From: Deltaproteobacteria bacterium
GTDB lineage: Bacteria; Desulfobacterota; BSN033; UBA1163
DNA length: 8,174 nt
Assembly (NCBI GenBank): GCA_016875155.1
Contig: VGSD01000108.1
Coordinates: 1-8,174, forward strand
Direction of reading: 5' to 3'
Below, piece by piece: positions 4,857 to 8,174 of the stretch. The notes under the pieces were generated by a model, which searched no databases, was not told where the DNA came from, and was given only the letters and a program-made list of their open reading frames with translations. The translations under genes were made by a program, and so were the position numbers. Every line of letters starts with the position of its first letter. Position 1 is the stretch's first letter.

Positions 4857-5492
4857 TCATCCTCGGACAAAGGGGTTGTGCCGTTTTTCGTACTGGATCG
4901 TAGATGTGGGTGTGGAACCGTAGTTATGACCAGGAAAGACGACCGTTTCTCCAGGCAGTGTGTAGAGTTTCTTCCGAATGGAGGCCTCCATCACATCCCA
5001 CGAACTTCCGGGGAAGTCCGTCCTGCCAACCGAGCCCACAAAGAGGGTGTCCCCTGTAAAGACCACTCCATCCATATAGAGAGACATCCCGCCCGGTGAG
5101 TGGCCAGGTGTATGAAGAACTTTGAGTTCGACATTCCCCACCTTAATCAGATCGCCCTCCTTGACGAGAATATCGGCAGGAGGAGATTGGGTGGCGCTAA
5201 ACATCATGAGAAGATCAGGAGAGGTGCGTGTGAGATAAGCGGCCTCCTCTTCATGGATGACGATATTGGCTCCGGTCTTTTTCTTCATCTCGGCATTGCC
5301 CATGATATGATCCACATGGCAATGGGTGTTGATGATATATTTGATCTTATTCAATCCATTTGCCTTTGCTTCCTTGAGGAGATAGTCCGCATCATCCGAA
5401 GGATCAATGAAGAGGCCTTCCTTTGTCTCCTCATCCCCAATCAGATAGCAGAAGACTGAAAAACTTCCGACTTCATATTGTTTGATGACCAT
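4857..5492 (-). CDS. MBL-fold metallo-hydrolase, glyoxalase II type
   Basis: A 211-residue cytoplasmic metallo-beta-lactamase-fold hydrolase of the GloB/YcbL type. Members hydrolyse glutathione thioesters such as S-lactoylglutathione; the substrate here is not determined. Binuclear metal ligands are all visible: THCHVDH (H57, H59, D61, H62), HTPGHSPGG (H131), FTGDTLFVG (D148) and FPGHNYGS (H189). GSVGRTDFPG and the C-terminal EKRHNPF are typical of the short form lacking the long C-terminal domain of classical GloB. The ATG at 5492 has GGAGAGG 6 nt upstream, and the protein then begins MVIKQYEVG as in homologues. An ATG at 5522 would place the start at the predicted transcription start and is less likely. 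It is divergent from the acyl-CoA dehydrogenases. Confidence 0.92.
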   Translation of the reverse strand: MVIKQYEVGSFSVFCYLIGDEETKEGLFIDPSDDADYLLKEAKANGLNKIKYIINTHCHVDHIMGNAEMKKKTGANIVIHEEEAAYLTRTSPDLLMMFSATQSPPADILVKEGDLIKVGNVELKVLHTPGHSPGGMSLYMDGVVFTGDTLFVGSVGRTDFPGSSWDVMEASIRKKLYTLPGETVVFPGHNYGSTPTSTIQYEKRHNPFVRG

Positions 5493-5524
5493 CCGGTTCC
5501 TCTCCTTTTCCAGTTGTTTCATAT

Positions 5525-5554
5525 ACTATAAAAGATGATCTTTCAAAACTTCAA
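5525..5554 (-). promoter_or_regulatory. Candidate promoter of the metallo-hydrolase gene
   Basis: On the minus strand TTGAAG (5549-5554), 18 bp and TATAGT (5525-5530). Transcription would start near 5517-5520, giving a leader of about 25 nt that contains the GGAGAGG site of the 5492 start. Confidence 0.5.
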
Positions 5555-5614
5555 CTTTTTTTGAGAACCTCTGATTACTTGGATTATGAAACGATTACAT
5601 AGATTAAAAACGTC

Positions 5615-5643
5615 TTGACAAACTAATTTGGAATGGATAATTG
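5615..5643 (+). promoter_or_regulatory. Candidate promoter of the acyl-CoA dehydrogenase operon
   Basis: A perfect TTGACA (5615-5620) is followed by a poor -10: GATAAT at 15-bp spacing (5636-5641) or TAATTG at 17 bp (5638-5643). The start would lie near 5650, upstream of the AAGGAG site of the ATG at 5691. The weak -10 may mean activator dependence or a miscall. Confidence 0.4.
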
Positions 5644-5690
5644 GCTATCATGGCTTTTCATCACGGATTGAGCAAACGGAAGGAGAAGAA

Positions 5691-6839
5691 ATGGATTTCG
5701 AGTTGACGAACCGACAAAAGCAGATCCGCACCGCAGCGCGGGAATTTGCCGAAGGAGAGTTCCCACCCATCGCCCGAGAATGCGACCGCAAAGAAGAATT
5801 TCCGAGGGAACTTTGGAAGAAAGCCTGCGAACTGGGCTTCATCGGCCTCTTTATCAAAAAAGAGTACGGAGGCCTTGGATTGGGTTTTCTTGAATTTGCC
5901 ATGGTGATGGAGGAATTCTGGAGGGTGGATCCTGGATGCGGAAATATTTTGCTGACAACCTTTGGCTCCGAGCTCATCCAAACTTACTGTACCGAAGAGC
6001 AGAAGAAAAAATATCTCCCACCCCTGACCAGTGGAAAGGCCATCATGGGAACAGCCATCACGGAGCCTGATGCAGGAAGCGATATCCTGTCCATCCTAAC
6101 CCGTGCGAAAATAGAGGGGGATCACTATGTGATCAATGGCTCAAAGCAGTTCATCACCAACGGAAGCATTGCTAATTATCTCGCTGTATTCTGCTTGACG
6201 CACCCTGAGGCAGACTCACGGCTGAAGAGGTTTGGGGTCATCCTTGTGGAAACGGACCGTCCTGGGTTTAGTGCGTCAAAGATCGTTGGAAAAATGGGGA
6301 TCAGGGCTTCTGATACCGCAGAAATCCGGTTTAGCGATGTGAAAGTTCCAAGAGAGAACCTCATCGGACCGAAAGAGGGAGATGGATTCTACCACATCAT
6401 GCAGCTTTCCAATAGCAACCGTATGATCGCTGCAGCCCAAGGCGTGGGCGTGGCTCAGGGTGCTCTCGAAAAGGCCATCCAATATGTGAAGAAGAGAAAG
6501 CAATTTGGTCAACCCCTTGCGAACTTCCAGGCTATCCAATTCAAGATTGCTGAGATGGCCACCTGGGTTGAGGCGGCGCGATCGCTCACCTATAAGGCAG
6601 GATGGATGATTGATCATGGAAAAGTGGATCCTAAAATCATCTCCATCGCCAAGTATATTGCAGGAGAAGTGGGAGTCAAAGTGGCCAATGATGGGCTTCA
6701 ACTTCACGGTGGGTATGGTTATATCGCTGACTACGATATGGAGCGTTTTTATCGGGATGCCAAGATCGTTGAGATTTACGAGGGGACAAAAGAGATCGAG
6801 AAAAATACCATTGCGAGAGAGTTGCTGGGAAGAGTTTAA
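5691..6839 (+). CDS. Acyl-CoA dehydrogenase 1
   Basis: A 382-residue FAD-dependent acyl-CoA dehydrogenase. It oxidises an acyl-CoA to the 2,3-enoyl-CoA and passes electrons to electron-transfer flavoprotein in the cytoplasm. The N-terminal helical domain covers about 1-118. The signature ITEPDAGSD (123-131) opens the middle beta domain, which includes HYVINGSKQFITNG (145-158). The C-terminal helical domain includes the RKQFGQPL flavin-contact region (269-276) and QLHGGYGYIADYDMERFYRD (337-356). The catalytic base is E364 in IYEGTKEIE. The length is standard. The start at 5691 has AAGGAG 6 nt upstream; a longer frame from 5628 lacks support because homology begins at MDFEL. The paralogue follows after 17 nt. 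The chain-length or substrate class cannot be read from the sequence. Confidence 0.95.
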   Translation: MDFELTNRQKQIRTAAREFAEGEFPPIARECDRKEEFPRELWKKACELGFIGLFIKKEYGGLGLGFLEFAMVMEEFWRVDPGCGNILLTTFGSELIQTYCTEEQKKKYLPPLTSGKAIMGTAITEPDAGSDILSILTRAKIEGDHYVINGSKQFITNGSIANYLAVFCLTHPEADSRLKRFGVILVETDRPGFSASKIVGKMGIRASDTAEIRFSDVKVPRENLIGPKEGDGFYHIMQLSNSNRMIAAAQGVGVAQGALEKAIQYVKKRKQFGQPLANFQAIQFKIAEMATWVEAARSLTYKAGWMIDHGKVDPKIISIAKYIAGEVGVKVANDGLQLHGGYGYIADYDMERFYRDAKIVEIYEGTKEIEKNTIARELLGRV

Positions 6840-6856
6840 TACATTAGGGGGGAACC

Positions 6857-8002
6857 GTGGATTTTGAACTGACGGATGAACAGAAGGATATTCAGAAGGC
6901 TGCACGGGAGTTTGCAGAAAAGACATTTCCCGAAGTCGCTGAGGAGTCTGACCTCAACGAGACTTTTCCGAAAGCGTTATGGAAGAAGGCATGCGACTTC
7001 GGCTTTGTAGGCGTCTTCATCGAAGAAGCCTATGGAGGTCCGGGCCTGGGTTTCTTGGAACATGCCATCATTACCGAAGAATTCTTAAGGGTGGATGCCG
7101 GCTGCGGGACAGTTCTCGCCACCACGTTAGGTTCAGAATTTATCCACTTCTTTGGCCGGGAAGAGCAGAAGAAGAAATACCTCCCCCTTCTGCCTAAGGG
7201 AGAGGCCATCATGGGAATGGCGATTACTGAACCCGATGCTGGAAGTGATGTAGCTTCTGTTTCAACCGTAGCCAGAAAGGCAGAAGATCATTATGTGATC
7301 AACGGAAGCAAGATATTCATTACCAATGGCAGTATAGCCGACTATCTGGTTGTCCTCTGTGTCACAAATGAACAGGAGAAGGACAGGTCAAAGCGCCATA
7401 GCCCTATTCTCATTGAGACGAATCGGGAAGGATTCGAGGCTAACAAATTGAAGCGTAAGCTCGGGATGCGGGCATCGGATACAGCGGAGGTCAACTTTTC
7501 AGAGGTGAAGGTCCCTTTGGAAAATTTAGTGGGAGAGGTAGAGGGAGATGGATTTTATCAGCTCATGACGGTTTTCAACCATACCCGCGTTGCCGTGGCG
7601 ATCTCAGGGGTAGGAATCGCCCAGGGTGGGTTGGAGAAGGCAATCCAGTATTCGAAACAGAGAAGGCAGTTTGGAAGTCCCCTCTCCAGTTTTCAGGGAA
7701 TTCAATTCAAATTAGCTGAGATGGCCAGCCTGATCGAGGCAGCAAGGGTGCTCTGCTACAGGGCCGCCTGGCTAGTGGACCAGGGAAAGATTGATCCCAA
7801 ACTCATCTCCATGGCTAAGTGGTTTGGGGGCGAGGTAGCAGTTAAGGTGATCGATGAGGTGGTTCAGATTCACGGCGGTTATGGTTATCTGGGTGAATAT
7901 GGGATTGAGCGTCTCTACCGGGATGCCAAACTGGTGGAGATCGTAGAGGGAACAAAAGAGATTGAGAAGGTGATCATCGCCCGCGAACTCCTTGGCAGGT
8001 AG
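6857..8002 (+). CDS. Acyl-CoA dehydrogenase 2
   Basis: A 381-residue paralogue of the upstream enzyme, with which it aligns without any gap; identity is about 60-65% by eye (38 of the first 61, 39 of the next 60). It keeps the same domain order and signatures: ITEPDAGSD (123-131), HYVINGSKIFITNG (145-158), RRQFGSPL (269-276), QIHGGYGYLGEYGIERLYRD (337-356) and catalytic E364 in IVEGTKEIE. The start is GTG, with AGGGGGG 5 nt upstream; the encoded N-terminus MDFELTDEQK matches the paralogue, which fixes the start. It is the second gene of a two-gene operon. Tandem acyl-CoA dehydrogenases often act on successive or related acyl-CoA substrates. Whether that applies here is inference. Confidence 0.95.
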   Translation: MDFELTDEQKDIQKAAREFAEKTFPEVAEESDLNETFPKALWKKACDFGFVGVFIEEAYGGPGLGFLEHAIITEEFLRVDAGCGTVLATTLGSEFIHFFGREEQKKKYLPLLPKGEAIMGMAITEPDAGSDVASVSTVARKAEDHYVINGSKIFITNGSIADYLVVLCVTNEQEKDRSKRHSPILIETNREGFEANKLKRKLGMRASDTAEVNFSEVKVPLENLVGEVEGDGFYQLMTVFNHTRVAVAISGVGIAQGGLEKAIQYSKQRRQFGSPLSSFQGIQFKLAEMASLIEAARVLCYRAAWLVDQGKIDPKLISMAKWFGGEVAVKVIDEVVQIHGGYGYLGEYGIERLYRDAKLVEIVEGTKEIEKVIIARELLGR

Positions 8003-8048
8003 AAAACCTTAGAAAGTGGCTTGTGTTCCATATTGAAATCATGAGAAT

Positions 8049-8086
8049 AAAAAAAAGAGACCCTGGAATGACATCCAGGGTCTCTT
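8049..8086 (-). terminator. Rho-independent terminator of the cold-shock gene
   Basis: A perfect 13-bp stem (AAGAGACCCTGGA at 8055-8067 and its complement at 8074-8086) with a 6-nt loop. Eight A's on the plus strand (8049-8056) become a T tract for minus-strand transcripts. The plus-strand side has only TCTTCTC, so it may also stop the dehydrogenase operon but less efficiently. Confidence 0.85.
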
Positions 8087-8107
8087 CTCATCTCAAGGAA
8101 TCCCTTT

Positions 8108-8174
8108 TTAGGCTACCGGCGTTACGTTGGTAGCCTGAGGACCCTTCGGCCCTTCTGAAATATCGAATTCTACT
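8108..8174 (-). CDS. Cold-shock protein (CspA family), C-terminal part
   Basis: The last 21 codons of a CspA-type cold-shock protein: VEFDISEGPKGPQATNV, then TPVA and TAA. The VEFD and EGPKGPQA-NV motifs form the final strand of the OB-fold that binds single-stranded RNA and DNA. The remaining roughly 45-50 residues, including the RNP motifs, lie beyond the right edge. The gene converges on the acyl-CoA dehydrogenase operon, and an intrinsic terminator follows 22 bp after its stop codon. Confidence 0.92.
   Translation of the reverse strand, partial: VEFDISEGPKGPQATNVTPVA

Noticed and set aside
4795..4923. 42-residue plus-strand ORF with GAGAGG upstream
   Set aside because: It overlaps the 3' end of the metallo-hydrolase gene in antisense and has no recognisable sequence.
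6276..6926. 216-residue minus-strand open frame
   Set aside because: Antisense to acyl-CoA dehydrogenase 1, whose motifs are unmistakable.

Overview
The window has two halves. Positions 1 to about 4,700 form an accessory, minus-strand region packed with toxin-antitoxin-like modules, gene fragments and repeats. Positions 4,850 to the right edge look like ordinary metabolic chromosome. The right half encodes a glyoxalase II-type metallo-hydrolase, two tandem acyl-CoA dehydrogenases and a cold-shock protein. This suggests a free-living bacterium, possibly an uncultured Desulfobacterota-like anaerobe that oxidises acyl-CoA compounds. That placement is an impression from gene content and moderate GC, not a phylogenetic result.

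Left to right: a fragment of a REP-associated (Y1/IS200-like) transposase runs off the left edge. Next is a 239-bp element (137-375) with 27-bp imperfect terminal inverted repeats that begin 5'-TG. Each end carries two GGACCCA motifs exactly 23 bp apart, an IS21-like end architecture with no transposase inside. It abuts a DUF1016/YhcG PDDEXK nuclease gene (321-1223) whose normal C-terminus is missing. A winged-helix/nucleotidyltransferase gene (1825-2451) and an overlapping HEPN gene (1428-1865) follow as an MNT-HEPN module, with a promoter and a palindromic operator at its start. A BrnT/BrnA module (2791-3322) lies between two identical 122-bp direct repeats (2645-2766 and 3426-3547). After a possible ORF6N fragment and about 330 bp with no supported gene comes a PIN-domain toxin with a small, probably antitoxin, partner (4012-4675).

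The MNT-HEPN and BrnTA operons share a feature. Each has a near-consensus sigma70-like promoter so close to the first start codon that the mRNA would be leaderless or nearly so, and the putative operator overlaps the -10 region. In BrnTA the downstream antitoxin gene has a strong ribosome binding site while the toxin has none, which would favour antitoxin synthesis.

The right half begins with the metallo-hydrolase (minus strand), divergent from a two-gene acyl-CoA dehydrogenase operon (plus strand, 17-nt gap). The two dehydrogenases align over 381 residues without a gap and both keep the catalytic glutamate in the EGT motif. The operon converges on a cold-shock protein gene cut by the right edge. 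The hairpin between them has its T-tract only on the minus strand, so it is chiefly the cold-shock gene's terminator. No tRNA, rRNA or CRISPR array was found.
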